From Microbacterium thalli (lineage in GTDB: Bacteria; Actinomycetota; Actinomycetes; Actinomycetales; Microbacteriaceae), in contig NZ_JAQZCH010000001.1 of the NCBI RefSeq assembly GCF_028737325.1, positions 788,732 through 852,731 on the forward strand: a stretch of DNA of 64,000 bases, in the 5' to 3' direction. Of the stretch, positions 49,404 through 59,411 are shown one piece after another. The notes below the pieces were generated by a model. The model made no database searches and was not told the DNA's origin. It saw only the letters and a list, made by a program, of their open reading frames with translations. A program made the translations under genes and the position numbers. Within the stretch, counting starts at the first letter, position 1, and the number at the start of each line of letters is the position of its first letter.

Positions 49404-50329
49404 TGCTGTATTCGCAGACCACCCCCGCCGACAAACGGCGCGTCTTGCGCGAGCGCCTCGCCGCGGGCGAGACCCTGCGATTCCCCGGGGCGTTCAACCC
49501 GCTCTCGGCCCGCCTGATCGAGCAGCACGGCTTCGACGGGGTGTACGTCTCGGGCGCCGTCATCGCCGCCGACCTCGGCCTGCCCGACGTGGGCCTGACG
49601 ACCCTGAGCGAGGTCGCCGGGCGCGGGCAGCAGATCGCGCGGATGACCGAGCTGCCGGCGATCATCGACGCCGACACCGGGTTCGGCGAGCCGATGAACG
49701 TCGCCCGCACGATCCAGACCCTCGAAGACGCCGGGCTCGCCGGCTGCCACATCGAGGACCAGGTCAACCCCAAGCGGTGCGGCCACCTCGATGGCAAGAG
49801 CGTCGTCGACGAGAGCACCGCGGTCGGCCGCATCCGAGCGGCCGTCGATGCGCGGCGCGACGCGAACTTCCTGATCATGGCGCGCACCGACATCCGGGCG
49901 ATCGACGGGATGGATGCCGCGGTCGACCGAGCCCGCGCCCTGGTCGATGCCGGTGCGGACGCGATCTTCCCCGAGGCGATGCGCGACCTCGCCGAGTTCG
50001 AGGCGATGGCGGCGGCCGTCGACGTGCCGATCCTCGCGAACATGACCGAGTTCGGGAAGTCGGAGCTGTTCACGGTCGACCAGCTGCGCGACGCCGGGGT
50101 ACGCATCGTCATCTGGCCGGTGTCGCTGCTGCGGATCGCGATGGGCGCGGCGGGTCGCGCGCTCGACGAGCTGACCGCCGCCGGCAGCCTGGCTGGCAAG
50201 GTCGACGAGATGCAGCATCGCGCCGACCTCTACGACCTGGTGGACTACGAGGGCTACGCCCGGTTCGACTCGTCGGTCTTCGACTTCACGCTGTCGACTC
50301 GCCAGAATGAGTCGATCGACCGGGGCTAG
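49403..50329 (+). CDS. prpB: Methylisocitrate lyase
   Basis: A 308-residue PEP mutase/isocitrate lyase-superfamily enzyme that splits 2-methylisocitrate to pyruvate and succinate. The catalytic loop KRCGHLDGK is at about 123-131, with the Mg-binding DADTGFG and HIEDQVNPK segments in place and the N-terminal FPGAFNPLSARLIEQHGFDGVYVSG. Start and prpD stop overlap as TGATG. prpC follows 40 bp later. Confidence 0.95.
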   Translation: MLYSQTTPADKRRVLRERLAAGETLRFPGAFNPLSARLIEQHGFDGVYVSGAVIAADLGLPDVGLTTLSEVAGRGQQIARMTELPAIIDADTGFGEPMNVARTIQTLEDAGLAGCHIEDQVNPKRCGHLDGKSVVDESTAVGRIRAAVDARRDANFLIMARTDIRAIDGMDAAVDRARALVDAGADAIFPEAMRDLAEFEAMAAAVDVPILANMTEFGKSELFTVDQLRDAGVRIVIWPVSLLRIAMGAAGRALDELTAAGSLAGKVDEMQHRADLYDLVDYEGYARFDSSVFDFTLSTRQNESIDRG

Positions 50330-50369
50330 ACCCGCTGATTCTGGCTACTCGACGGAGAGGGAACAGAAC

Positions 50370-51560
50370 ATGACCGAGCACGACGTCCGAAAGGGGCTCG
50401 TGGGGGTCGTCGCCGACGTCACCGCGATCTCGAAGGTGAACCCCGAGACGAACTCGCTGCTGTACCGGGGCTATCCCGTGCAGCAGCTCGCGGCGACGCA
50501 GCCGTTCGACGCGGTCGCGCACCTGCTGTGGCACGGCGACCTGCCCACACCGTCGCAGCTGGCGGCGCAGCGCGAACGTGCCCGTCCGCACCGTGCCCTG
50601 CCGGCGGAGCTGCGCGAGGCGATCGATCGGCTGCCGCTCGACGCGCACCCGATGGACGAGGTCCGCACGGCGGTGAGCGTGCTCGGTGCGCTCGACACCG
50701 CCGGTGCGGCATCCGTGCTCGACGCCGTCGGGACGCCGGAGCAGAACCTCGACCGCAGCCTGCGCCTGTCGGCCGTGCTGCCGGCGATCGTGGCGTACGG
50801 GCAGCGGCGCCGGCGGGGGCTCGAGCCGGTCGAACCGCGCGACGACCTCGACGACGCGGCGAACTTCCTGTGGATGACGTTCGGCGACGAGCCGCATCCC
50901 GTCGTGGCGGACGCGTTCAACCGGTCGCTCATCCTTTACGCCGAGCACTCGTTCAACGCCTCGACCTTCACGAGCCGCGTGATCGCCTCGACCCTCAGCG
51001 ACCTGTACTCGGCGGTCGTAGGGGCGATCGGAGCCCTGAAGGGTCCGCTGCACGGCGGCGCCAACGAGGCGGTCATGCACGTCTTCGACGAAATCGGCGA
51101 CGTCGCGAACGTCGTCCCCTGGCTTGACCGGGCACTGGCCGACAAGCGCAAGATCATGGGGTTCGGGCACCGCGTCTACAAGCGCGGCGACTCGCGCGTG
51201 CCGACGATGAAGGCCGCCCTCGACACGCTGGTGGCGCACTACGACCGGCCGGATGTCGGTGACCTGTACGACACGCTCGAGCGCGAGTTCACGCAGCGCA
51301 AGGGCATCTATCCGAACCTCGACTATCCGTCGGGCCCCGCGTACAACCTCATGGGCTTCGACACCGTCACCTTCACGCCGCTGTTCGTCGCGGCGCGGGT
51401 GGTTGGCTGGACCGCGCACATCATGGAGCAGTACGCCGCGAACGCGCTCATCCGCCCGCTGTCGGCTTACGACGGTCCGGACGAGCGACACGTTCCGGGC
51501 TACGTTCCCGAAGCGGCGGAGGCCGCGACGGCCGAGCGCCCGGAGGAAGCCGCGGGCTGA
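50370..51560 (+). CDS. prpC: 2-methylcitrate synthase (citrate synthase family)
   Basis: A 396-residue citrate-synthase-fold enzyme condensing propionyl-CoA with oxaloacetate. Catalytic residues are in GPLHGGANEAVM (His), MGFGHRVYKRGDSR (His) and NLDYPSGPAYNLMG (Asp). The gene position after prpD-prpB makes methylcitrate synthase much more likely than citrate synthase. ATG 50370 has GGAGAGGGA upstream. The chain ends with an alanine/glutamate-rich tail (EAAEAATAERPEEAAG). A strong terminator follows. Confidence 0.93.
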   Translation: MTEHDVRKGLVGVVADVTAISKVNPETNSLLYRGYPVQQLAATQPFDAVAHLLWHGDLPTPSQLAAQRERARPHRALPAELREAIDRLPLDAHPMDEVRTAVSVLGALDTAGAASVLDAVGTPEQNLDRSLRLSAVLPAIVAYGQRRRRGLEPVEPRDDLDDAANFLWMTFGDEPHPVVADAFNRSLILYAEHSFNASTFTSRVIASTLSDLYSAVVGAIGALKGPLHGGANEAVMHVFDEIGDVANVVPWLDRALADKRKIMGFGHRVYKRGDSRVPTMKAALDTLVAHYDRPDVGDLYDTLEREFTQRKGIYPNLDYPSGPAYNLMGFDTVTFTPLFVAARVVGWTAHIMEQYAANALIRPLSAYDGPDERHVPGYVPEAAEAATAERPEEAAG

Positions 51561-51605
51561 GCCGGCCGAGCGCGGGCGTACCGACACCGGAACGCGCCGA
51601 AACGC

Positions 51606-51652
51606 GGATCGACCCGCCGCCCCCGAATGCTCGGGGTGCGGCGGGTCGATCG
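51606..51652. terminator. Bidirectional terminator between prpC and the secreted nucleotidase gene
   Basis: GATCGACCCGCCGC (51607-51620) pairs perfectly with GCGGCGGGTCGATC (51638-51651), and the inner CCCCGA/TCGGGG extends the stem around ATGC. Both genes converge here. Confidence 0.88.
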
Positions 51653-51676
51653 GTCGTGCGGGTCAGGCGGTACGGG

Positions 51677-54600
51677 TCAGGCGGTACGGCGGCGGCGCGC
51701 GGCGATCAGGATGCCGCCGGCGACGAGCGCCAGGACGCCCGCCACGACGAACCCGATCGGGACGGCTCCACCGGTGACGGCGATCGTACCCGCCGGTGCG
51801 GCGGCCGTGATCGTCACGCCGACCTCGATCGGGGCGAGCGAGCCCGACGTCACGACGAGGCGGTGGGCACCGACCTCGAAGTCGCGCGGGATCGCGATCG
51901 AGAACGCCGTGCGGCCCGAGGCGTCGGCCGCCGGGATGCCGCTGACGACGATCGGCTCGCTGAACAGCGTGGCCTCGATCCGCTGGCCGGGCTCGAGGCC
52001 CGTCACCGTCACCGCGAGGGTTCCGCCCTGCGGCACCGAGCTCGCGCCGAGCTCGACGGTCGCCCACGGCTGGGCGGGCTCGCCGTCGCCGTCGCCGGGC
52101 TGGCCGGGCTCTCCGTCACCGGGCTCTCCGTCACCGGGCTCGGTGGGCTCTCCGTCACCGGGCGCGCCGGGGCCGGGGAAGCCGGGCTGCTCGACCGGCG
52201 GCTGCTCGCCCGCGACGTAGGCGCGGTTCGCCGGTGCCGGTGAGACCGGACCGACGGCGGCGAAGAACTCCACGGTCGCCTGCAGGTCGACCTGGCCCGA
52301 GTCCGCCGTTCCGGTGCCCTTCGCGAAGGTGCCGAAGTTGTCGCCGCCGCCCGCGAGGAACGAGTTGGTGACGACGCGGATCTTCGTCGTGGTGTCGTCG
52401 AGCGCGAGCTGCTCGCCATTCAGCTGCATCGAGCGGATGTGCGAGCCCTTCCCGTCCGGGTCGTACTCGAAGGTGAAGCCCTTCGACACGCCCATCGCGA
52501 GCTTGGGGCGTGACGCGCCGGCCGGCTGCCACTGCTCCTCGAGAACCTGCTTGATCTGCGCCGGGGTCAGCTCGAGCGTCACGAGCGTGTTGGCGAACGG
52601 CTGGACGTTGGCGACCTCACGGTACGACACAGCACCGTTGTCGTCGCCGAACAGCAGGTCGGCGCGCAGGCCGCCCGGGTTCATGAACGCCACCTGGGCG
52701 TCGCGCCCACCGTAGGCGGGGTTCTGCGACGTCGCCCACAGGTAGACGTCGGCGACGGTGTTGCCGAGCGTCGAGTGCACGCCGCGGTCCTCCGAGCCCG
52801 ACGCGGTCTTGCCGCGCAGGATGTCGGCGGTGATCGAGCCGACCTGTACGCGACCCTTCTCGTCGGCGACGCGCACCGCGTTCGCGACGACCTGGGCCGT
52901 CTCGGTGTCGGGGTACGCGATGTACTGGCCGATCGTCGCGTCGTAGAGCGACACCGTGCTCGGGGTGATCGACTCGAGCTCGCCCGCGTCGGTCAGCTCG
53001 ATGTCGAGCGAGCCGAGCGTCGTGCCGTACTGGTGCGCCTGCAGCACCGGTCGTCCGCCGATCTCGCAGGCGTACTTCTGGTGCGTGTGCGCCGAGACGA
53101 TCGCGTCGATGTTCGACGAGGCGCCGCGGACGAGGTCGCCGAAGTCGCCGGCCTCGGTGGCGATGGCCGCGCAGTCGGAGCCCGCGGATCCCTCGTGCGC
53201 GAGCAGCACCACGATGTCGGCGCCGTCGGCGACGGCATCGGCTGCGGCGTCGTTGGCCGAGGCGACCTGGTCGCGGAACTCGATGCCCGCGATGCCCTGC
53301 GGGCTGACCATGCCGGCGGTCTGCTCGGTCACGGTGCCGACGAACGCGATCTGCGTGCCGTCGACGTCCTTGATCGTGTACGGCTTGAGCGCGTGCTCGT
53401 CGGTGCCCTTCCGGAACACGTTCGCGCCGAGCGCGAAGTCGCTGAAGGCACCGGCATCCGTGTCGCCCTCGAACCGGGGGATGACGCGGCCGGTCAGGTC
53501 GTCGAACCCGCGGTCGAACTCGTGGTTGCCGACGGCGCTGACGTCGAGGCCGGCGGTCTTCAGCGCGTCGATCGTGGGGGTGTCCTGGTCGATGAACGAC
53601 TCGAACGCCGAGGCGCCGATGTTGTCGCCCGCCGAGACGAGCAGGGTGTTCGGGTTCTGCTGGCGGAACGTGTCCACCGCGCCGGCGAGTACCGCGGCGC
53701 CGGCGACGCCGCTCGTCTCCTGCACGAGGCGGCCGTGGAAGTCGTTGATCGTCAGCACGCGGATGTCGGGCTGCGCGACGGGGGCGCCGCCGATCAGCTG
53801 CTCGATGCTGTACAGCGTCGTCGTTCCCGACACCTCGTTGCCGACCGCGAGCAGCGGCTGGCCGGTGGGGGAGCGGTGCGCCGCGATGAACTGGAGGCCC
53901 TCGGGACCGAGGTCGCCCGCGGCGGGAGAGTCGGCGGGGGCGCCGAAGTCGCGGTTGTTGACGTACGTGACGTAGGTCGCTGCCCGCGGTTCGGTGATGT
54001 CGTAGACGATGACGCCGCCGACGCGCTCGAAGCCGATGAAGGCATACGTGCGGCCGCCGACCGTGCCGATCGACAGGTTCTCGGGCTCGGGGCCCTTGTC
54101 GTCGCTGCGGCCCTCGAGGTTCGCCTCGGTGTGGTTCGAGTTGAAGTACTCGGGCGCGACGCGCGCGAGGATCTGCTCGAACTGGTCGCCGGAGTCGAAC
54201 ACGAGCGAGCCGTCGGTGCCCCAGATCGAGAATGAGCGGCCGCCGAAGGAGTACAGCTCCTCGTAGCAGGTGCCGTCGGCGCGCAGACCGTTCGCGGTCG
54301 AGACGTTGAGGCGTCCGAGTGCTGCATCGCCGAGCTGCGCCGCGAGGGGGGAGTCGGCGCAGACGGCCGGAAGCCCCTTCTTGCCGAGGTCCTTCACACG
54401 CGCGGGCTCGGCGTAGTCGCCCCACTCGCGGGCATCGCCCTCGTTCGCGGTGACGAGATAGGTGGTGGCCTTGCCGCCCGCGGTGGCCGAGTACGACTGC
54501 AGACCATCGGGCATGGAGATGCCCTTCAGGCCGGCGTAGGTGGCGATGTTGATCGCACCGTCTTTGTCGCTCGCGTCGAGGCCGTTACCGGCTGCGCCGT

Positions 54601-55504
54601 GATCCTTGAACGTGAGCGGGAGGATCTTGGTGACCTCGGCCTTGGCGAGGTCGACGACGGCGATCGCGTTCGCCTCCTGCAGGGCCGCGTAGGCGGTCGT
54701 GCCGTCGACGGTGATGTACTCCGGCTCGAGGTTGCGGCTCACCCGGTTGGCGGTCAGCGGCTTGTCGCCCTGGTTCGGGGCGGCGACATCGGGGCCGAAG
54801 ACGCGCACGTCAGCGGGAAGCGGTGCCTTGGCGCCGCCCGCCTCGAACGCGCCGAACCCGGCGATGCGGACGGCGGTCTGGGCGGGTGCGGACACCGTCT
54901 TCGGCAGCGCGACGACGCCGATCGAGCCCTCGGGGTCGGTCGAGAAGTCGTCGGCGGGCTCGCCCTCGTTCGCGACGACCGCGTAGGCGCCGTCCTTCGA
55001 GATCGTGACCATGTCGGGCAGGGCGCCGACGGTGACCGAGCCGAGGCGGGCGGATGCCGCGTCGTCGGCGTTCGCGTCGAAGAACACGAGAGACCCGTTC
55101 GCGGTCTTGTCCTCGGCCTCGAACGCGACGACGCCGAGACCGTCGTCGCGGATGGCGAGGGAGTTGGCGGTGCCGGCATCCGCGATGGTGAACAGCTCGA
55201 CGGGAGCCGTCGGGTCGCTGTTGTCGAGCACGCTGACCGAGCCGGCCAGCGCGTTGACGACGTAGAGGCGGTCGCGGTACGACTGCACGATCTCGGCGGC
55301 GGACTCGTCGAAGACGCCGGTCTCGTGCGAGCCGATCGGCGTGAGCGCGAGCGACGCGTTCGGGGCGGAGTCGCGGATGGGGTCGGGGACGACCGCGGCG
55401 GATGCCGCCGTCAACGGCGTGAGCGCGAGGGTGCAGGTCAGTGCGGCGGTGGCGACGGCCGCGAGCATGCGAGGAACCGTGCGGTTCCGGGCAGGCGAAG
55501 GCAT
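51677..55504 (-). CDS. Secreted choice-of-anchor I / 5'-nucleotidase-like metallophosphoesterase with cell-wall sorting tail
   Basis: A 1275-residue exported protein. A signal peptide ends near residue 36 (TAASAA). Residues about 40-590 form a beta-propeller-like choice-of-anchor I domain (VANEGE, EPEYITVDG, NHTEANLEGRSDDKGPEPENL). The metallophosphoesterase starts near 600 (LTINDFHGRL, VSAGDNIGAS, VGNHEFDRGF, SAHTHQ), followed by the 5'-nucleotidase C-terminal domain (FMNPGGLRADL, FLAGGGDNFGTF). A Pro/Gly/Asp/Glu repeat linker (1100-1146) leads to an Ig-like module and a tail IAVTG-hydrophobic-ARRRR at 1241-1275, resembling a LAxTG class E sortase signal. It probably releases phosphate from extracellular nucleotides at the wall. 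GAGGACA precedes the ATG. Confidence 0.88.
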   Translation of the reverse strand: MPSPARNRTVPRMLAAVATAALTCTLALTPLTAASAAVVPDPIRDSAPNASLALTPIGSHETGVFDESAAEIVQSYRDRLYVVNALAGSVSVLDNSDPTAPVELFTIADAGTANSLAIRDDGLGVVAFEAEDKTANGSLVFFDANADDAASARLGSVTVGALPDMVTISKDGAYAVVANEGEPADDFSTDPEGSIGVVALPKTVSAPAQTAVRIAGFGAFEAGGAKAPLPADVRVFGPDVAAPNQGDKPLTANRVSRNLEPEYITVDGTTAYAALQEANAIAVVDLAKAEVTKILPLTFKDHGAAGNGLDASDKDGAINIATYAGLKGISMPDGLQSYSATAGGKATTYLVTANEGDAREWGDYAEPARVKDLGKKGLPAVCADSPLAAQLGDAALGRLNVSTANGLRADGTCYEELYSFGGRSFSIWGTDGSLVFDSGDQFEQILARVAPEYFNSNHTEANLEGRSDDKGPEPENLSIGTVGGRTYAFIGFERVGGVIVYDITEPRAATYVTYVNNRDFGAPADSPAAGDLGPEGLQFIAAHRSPTGQPLLAVGNEVSGTTTLYSIEQLIGGAPVAQPDIRVLTINDFHGRLVQETSGVAGAAVLAGAVDTFRQQNPNTLLVSAGDNIGASAFESFIDQDTPTIDALKTAGLDVSAVGNHEFDRGFDDLTGRVIPRFEGDTDAGAFSDFALGANVFRKGTDEHALKPYTIKDVDGTQIAFVGTVTEQTAGMVSPQGIAGIEFRDQVASANDAAADAVADGADIVVLLAHEGSAGSDCAAIATEAGDFGDLVRGASSNIDAIVSAHTHQKYACEIGGRPVLQAHQYGTTLGSLDIELTDAGELESITPSTVSLYDATIGQYIAYPDTETAQVVANAVRVADEKGRVQVGSITADILRGKTASGSEDRGVHSTLGNTVADVYLWATSQNPAYGGRDAQVAFMNPGGLRADLLFGDDNGAVSYREVANVQPFANTLVTLELTPAQIKQVLEEQWQPAGASRPKLAMGVSKGFTFEYDPDGKGSHIRSMQLNGEQLALDDTTTKIRVVTNSFLAGGGDNFGTFAKGTGTADSGQVDLQATVEFFAAVGPVSPAPANRAYVAGEQPPVEQPGFPGPGAPGDGEPTEPGDGEPGDGEPGQPGDGDGEPAQPWATVELGASSVPQGGTLAVTVTGLEPGQRIEATLFSEPIVVSGIPAADASGRTAFSIAIPRDFEVGAHRLVVTSGSLAPIEVGVTITAAAPAGTIAVTGGAVPIGFVVAGVLALVAGGILIAARRRRTA

Positions 55505-55624
55505 AGGTGTCCTCTGGTCGGGTGAACGGGTGCGGGGTCGTGCCTATCGCGCGGACGTGTCCGGAACGTGAATGACCGGCAACCGATCGGGGACGGCCGG
55601 AGAGGCGCGTGGCACGATGAGGGC

Positions 55625-56401
55625 ATGAGCGAGTACACGACGATCGTCACCGAGACGCGGGGCCGCGTCGGCTGGATCACCCTGAACCGTCCGGAGGCGC
55701 TCAACGCCCTCAACGCGACGCTGGCGGCGGAGCTGGCGCTGGCGGCGGTCGCCTTCGACCGCGATGAGGCGATCGGCGCGATCGTGGTCACCGGGTCGGA
55801 GCGGGCATTCGCCGCGGGTGCCGACATCAAGGAGATGGCGGGTAAGAGCGCACGCGACATGTCGGTCGACAACCCGTTCGCTCCGCTCGAGGACTTCGCC
55901 CGGGTGCGGACTCCCGTCATCGCCGCCGTCGCCGGTTACGCGCTGGGCGGTGGATGCGAGCTCGCCATGATGTGCGACATCATCCTCGCCGCCGACACGG
56001 CCGTTTTCGGGCAGCCCGAGATCGACCTGGGTGTCATCCCCGGTATCGGCGGCACGCAGCGGCTCGCGCGCGCGATCGGCTACTACAAGGCGGCCGAGCT
56101 CGTGCTGACCGGACGTCGGATGCCGGCGGATGAGGCCGAGCGTGCGGGGCTCGTCTCGCGTGTGGTGCCCGCTGCTCAGCTGCTCGACGAGGCCGGCGCG
56201 GTCGCGGAGCGGATCGCCTCGCGGTCGCTGCCGGTCGCGTACGCGGCGAAGCAGGCGCTGCGCGCATCGCAGGAGACGACCGCCGCCGAGGGACTGCGCC
56301 TGGAGCGGACGATCTTCGCGTCGCTGTTCGCCCTCGACGACCAGGCGGAGGGGATGTCGGCCTTCGCCGAGAAGCGCGCGCCGGAGTTCCGCCACCGCTG
56401 A
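55625..56401 (+). CDS. Enoyl-CoA hydratase
   Basis: A 258-residue crotonase that hydrates 2-enoyl-CoA in beta-oxidation. Both catalytic glutamates of classical hydratases are in place: [15 protein letters not shown] and [20 protein letters not shown]. The oxyanion segment is [13 protein letters not shown]. Unlike the other two crotonase genes in this window it keeps the full hydratase signature. ATG 55625 lies 6 nt after CACGAT. It stands as a single gene between divergent and convergent neighbours. Confidence 0.92.
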   Translation: MSEYTTIVTETRGRVGWITLNRPEALNALNATLAAELALAAVAFDRDEAIGAIVVTGSERAFAAGADIKEMAGKSARDMSVDNPFAPLEDFARVRTPVIAAVAGYALGGGCELAMMCDIILAADTAVFGQPEIDLGVIPGIGGTQRLARAIGYYKAAELVLTGRRMPADEAERAGLVSRVVPAAQLLDEAGAVAERIASRSLPVAYAAKQALRASQETTAAEGLRLERTIFASLFALDDQAEGMSAFAEKRAPEFRHR

Positions 56402-56462
56402 CCGACCGCGATGTGTTCAGCCGTTCGCAAGGGCACGTCGGGCACCCCGCGCAAAAGGCGGG

Positions 56463-57818
56463 TCAGAAGGGTGGCGGTTCGTCGGGACCGGTGTCGACGC
56501 TTGCTGGCGGTGGTGGATCCGCTGCGGGTGTGAAGCAGACGGCGGGGATCGGTACGTCTTCGCGGTAGATCCGTCCGCCCGGTGAGGTCCATTCGAGGAT
56601 CCCGCCTCCGAGTTGTGTGACGTTCCAGTTGGTGAATTGCTTCATCGAGTGGTGTCGTTGGCACAGGTGGGCGAGGTTGTAGATGTGGGTGCGCCCACCC
56701 AACGCGTGGTCGATGGTGTGGTCGAGTTCGCAGCGGATCGCAGCGCGGCGGCATCCCGGGAACCGGCAGTGTTGATCCCTCGCCTGTAGCAGCCGTCGCA
56801 TGGATGCGGTGGGCCGGTAGGTGTCGGTTTCGACCGGGGTGCGGGTGACCGGGTCGATGAACAGCCGGTCCCACGAAGTCGTCTGCCCGGCGAGTTGACG
56901 GGCGGTGTCGGCGTCGATGAGTCCGGTGCCGACGGCTTCGGCGGGCCCGGAGTCGGTGCCGGTGAGGGTGTTCGCGGTGACGACGACCTGCACCCGCGCA
57001 CGGATCGCACCGAGCGGACCCGGGGCGTCGGTGCCATAGGTCGGATCGACCACGGGAGCGCCACCGAGCACGAGGTCAGCGAGAGCATCGGCGCGGAGCT
57101 GATCCATCGTGCGGGCGTCGGGCTCGGTTGCGTCCCCCGCACCCGCCGCTGCGGCATCCGTTCCCGCTGCTCGGGCGTCCTTCACGGACTGGCCCATCTG
57201 CGTGAGCCGGTCGAGCATCCCCGCGGCGATCACCGTGGGCAAGGTCGCGATCAGGTCCGACATCCCGTCCGCCCCCGGGAGCACCCGAACACACCGGCCC
57301 GCGGCAGCGTCCCGGTGCCGGTCGGTGAACTCCCGCGGGTGCATCCGCTCCGCCAACGCTCTCAGCGGCTCGCGCACGCGCACCGCAATGTCCCGCTGAC
57401 AGATGTCGACCGCCGCTTCCTCGAACGCGCCTCGAATCTCCGCGGGCACCACCATCCCGGCCTTCACGACCACCTCTACGTGATCCCGCGTGATCCGCCG
57501 GGCCTCCCAGGCCGCGAACACCGCCGGATAGTCGTCGACGATCGTCATCGCGTGGTCGATGTCGTGCTGCAACCGCCGATCCGACCGACCCGCCAAACCT
57601 GCCGCCTCCGCCGCGACCGATCGCAACTCCATGTCGGACGCCATACCCCGCACGCCGCCGATGTGTGCGACGCGCAACGCCGACCGCCCCACGTCCGCCA
57701 GCGCTCGCGTTGTCGCGATCTCGCCGGCATGCAACGCGTCGAGCGCGGCCGAGTACGCACCGAGCGCACCGGCGTGGGGACTCAGTCCCACCCCGCCGCT
57801 ACCGCTCGTCGTTGCCAT
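56463..57818 (-). CDS. HNH endonuclease-signature protein with DUF222 domain (13E12-repeat type)
   Basis: A 451-residue protein of a family found in many copies in actinobacterial genomes. The N-terminal ~300 residues are helical DUF222 (LDALHAGEIATTRALADVGRSALRVAHIGG ... MHPREFTDRHRDAAAGRCVRV). The HNH domain is at about 355-410: CRFPGCRR, CELDHTIDHALGGRTHIYNLAHLCQRHH, with zinc-type cysteines and the HNH histidines. The C-terminus is proline-rich. Nuclease activity is plausible but the physiological role of the family is not established. ATG 57818 is preferred over an upstream ATG at 57896. Confidence 0.87.
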   Translation of the reverse strand: MATTSGSGGVGLSPHAGALGAYSAALDALHAGEIATTRALADVGRSALRVAHIGGVRGMASDMELRSVAAEAAGLAGRSDRRLQHDIDHAMTIVDDYPAVFAAWEARRITRDHVEVVVKAGMVVPAEIRGAFEEAAVDICQRDIAVRVREPLRALAERMHPREFTDRHRDAAAGRCVRVLPGADGMSDLIATLPTVIAAGMLDRLTQMGQSVKDARAAGTDAAAAGAGDATEPDARTMDQLRADALADLVLGGAPVVDPTYGTDAPGPLGAIRARVQVVVTANTLTGTDSGPAEAVGTGLIDADTARQLAGQTTSWDRLFIDPVTRTPVETDTYRPTASMRRLLQARDQHCRFPGCRRAAIRCELDHTIDHALGGRTHIYNLAHLCQRHHSMKQFTNWNVTQLGGGILEWTSPGGRIYREDVPIPAVCFTPAADPPPPASVDTGPDEPPPF

Positions 57819-57938
57819 ATGTCCATGATCGCGCGGACCACGGACATCGAACGCCGAGCGGCCAACGATTGTGGACAGGTCACCCCACCCGCCCACCGGG
57901 GGAGGAAACGGTCAGACGGTCAGACCTGAAACCGCGAC

Positions 57939-58445
57939 TCAGCGGACGAAGCGGACTTCCGTCAGCGTCTCGCCCAGGAACGGCTCGGTGTGCGTCGCGC
58001 CGTCGAGGGTGAAGCCGTTGCGCTCGTAGAAGCGGTGCGCGCGGGGATTGTCCTCGGCGACCCAGAGGTACACGCCCTCGTCCTTCTCGATCGCGGCGTC
58101 GAAGAGCCGCTGACCGATGCCCGTGCCGTGCCAGGCGTCGAGCAGGTAGATGAAGTAAAGCTCACGGGTGCGCGGTGCATCGCGGTCGCGTGCGGGGCCG
58201 GAGCCGACGAAGCCGACGATCTCGCCGCGGACGAGCGCCGCGTGCATCCGGAAGTCCTCGCCCTGCGCGGCCCAGTGGGTCCACAGTTCGGCCAGTCGAC
58301 GGGGCGAGACGCTCTGCAGTGCGGCGGTGCTGATGAGGTGGTCGTAGGTCTCGTGCCAGCAGGTGGCGTGCACCCGCCCGAGGGCTTCGGCGTCGACATC
58401 CCGCACCGGACGGACGACGATGTCGGTCTGCAGTTCGGCTTCCAT
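57939..58445 (-). CDS. GNAT-family N-acetyltransferase
   Basis: A 168-residue acetyltransferase. Motif A is [26 protein letters not shown] (about 93-118), followed by [25 protein letters not shown]; the N-terminal [31 protein letters not shown] resembles the group that includes phosphinothricin-type and peptide acetyltransferases. The ATG lies 6 nt after TAGAGT. Divergent from the thiamine operon. Substrate unknown. Confidence 0.88.
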   Translation of the reverse strand: MEAELQTDIVVRPVRDVDAEALGRVHATCWHETYDHLISTAALQSVSPRRLAELWTHWAAQGEDFRMHAALVRGEIVGFVGSGPARDRDAPRTRELYFIYLLDAWHGTGIGQRLFDAAIEKDEGVYLWVAEDNPRAHRFYERNGFTLDGATHTEPFLGETLTEVRFVR

Positions 58446-58523
58446 GGCCAGACTCTACGCTCGGCCGACGGCGTCGGGAAATCCGCTCTCGGCGTCACGG
58501 ACGGCCTGCTAGGGTCATTCCCC

Positions 58524-58600
58524 GACACGGGGTGCCCGCATCCGCGAGCTGAGATCAGACCCGTCGAACCTGCTCCAGTGCAATGCTGGCGAAGGGATGT
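58524..58600 (+). promoter_or_regulatory. TPP (thiamine pyrophosphate) riboswitch upstream of thiM
   Basis: The thi-box core is clear: ACGGGGTGCCC, GAGCTGAGATCAGACCC, GTCGAACCTGCTCCAG and the closing TGCTGGCGAAGGGATG. It ends 4-5 nt before the thiM ATG at 58605, so the AAGGGA ribosome site lies within the closing helix, consistent with translational control. Confidence 0.94.
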
Positions 58601-58604
58601 CGAA

Positions 58605-59411
58605 ATGCGCGATGTCGTGCCCACCGTCCGCGGCCCCGAGGATGCGCTGGCAGCGCTCCGGGATGCCGCTCCGCTCACCCACTGCGTGACGAACGCCGTC
58701 GTCACCGGTTTCACCGCGAACGTGCTGCTCGCCCTCGGGGCGAGTCCCGCGATGGTCGACATCGAGGGCGAAGCCGGCCTGTTCGCGGGCGTCGCCGACG
58801 GAGTGCTCGTGAACCTCGGGACCCCGAACCCGCAGCAGCAGGCGAGCGCCCGCGAGATCGTCGGGGCGACCCGGCGCTGGGTGCTCGACCCCGTCGCGGT
58901 CGGTGTGCTGCCGGTGCGCACCGCCCTCGCGGCGGAGCTGGTCGCGGCGGGCCCGGCCGTCATCCGCGGCAACGCCTCCGAGATCGCCGCGGTCGCCGGG
59001 CGCGGCGTCGGCGGTCGCGGTGTCGACAGCACCGACGACCCCGAGACGGTGCACGCCGCCGCCGCCGAGCTGGCGCAGCGCACGGGCGCGGTCGTCGCGG
59101 TGTCGGGCGCCGTCGACCTCGTCACCGACGGTGTGCGCACCGTCCGCGTGCCGGGCGGCGACCCGTTGCTCACGCGGGTGACCGGCGGCGGGTGTTCGCT
59201 GGGAGCGACGATCGCCGCCTTCCTCGGCGTCGTCGAGCCGTTCTCGGCTGCCGTCGCGGGGTCGCTCGTGCACAAGCGGGCGGCGGAGGTCGCGGCATCC
59301 GTCTCGTCGGGTCCGGGATCGTTCGCGGTGGCCTTCCTCGACGCTCTCGCGGGTCTGCGGCCGAGCGACCTCGACGCGGCACGCCTGACCACTGCCGGAG
59401 ACGCGCGGTGA
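58605..59411 (+). CDS. thiM: Hydroxyethylthiazole kinase
   Basis: A 268-residue ribokinase-fold kinase that phosphorylates hydroxyethylthiazole for thiamine salvage. [26 protein letters not shown] is the substrate region, DPVAVG and RGNASEI line the phosphate site, and the anion-hole motif with catalytic Cys is [16 protein letters not shown]. First gene after the TPP riboswitch; its stop overlaps thiE (GTGA). Confidence 0.94.
   Translation: MRDVVPTVRGPEDALAALRDAAPLTHCVTNAVVTGFTANVLLALGASPAMVDIEGEAGLFAGVADGVLVNLGTPNPQQQASAREIVGATRRWVLDPVAVGVLPVRTALAAELVAAGPAVIRGNASEIAAVAGRGVGGRGVDSTDDPETVHAAAAELAQRTGAVVAVSGAVDLVTDGVRTVRVPGGDPLLTRVTGGGCSLGATIAAFLGVVEPFSAAVAGSLVHKRAAEVAASVSSGPGSFAVAFLDALAGLRPSDLDAARLTTAGDAR

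Noticed and set aside
49226..50218. Minus-strand frames across prpB
   Set aside because: prpB on the plus strand carries the KRCGH motif and overlaps prpD as part of the operon; the antisense frames show no family.
56463..57818. HNH endonuclease as mobile or homing element
   Set aside because: It has the DUF222/13E12 layout, a common resident family; no intein, intron or flanking repeats are visible.
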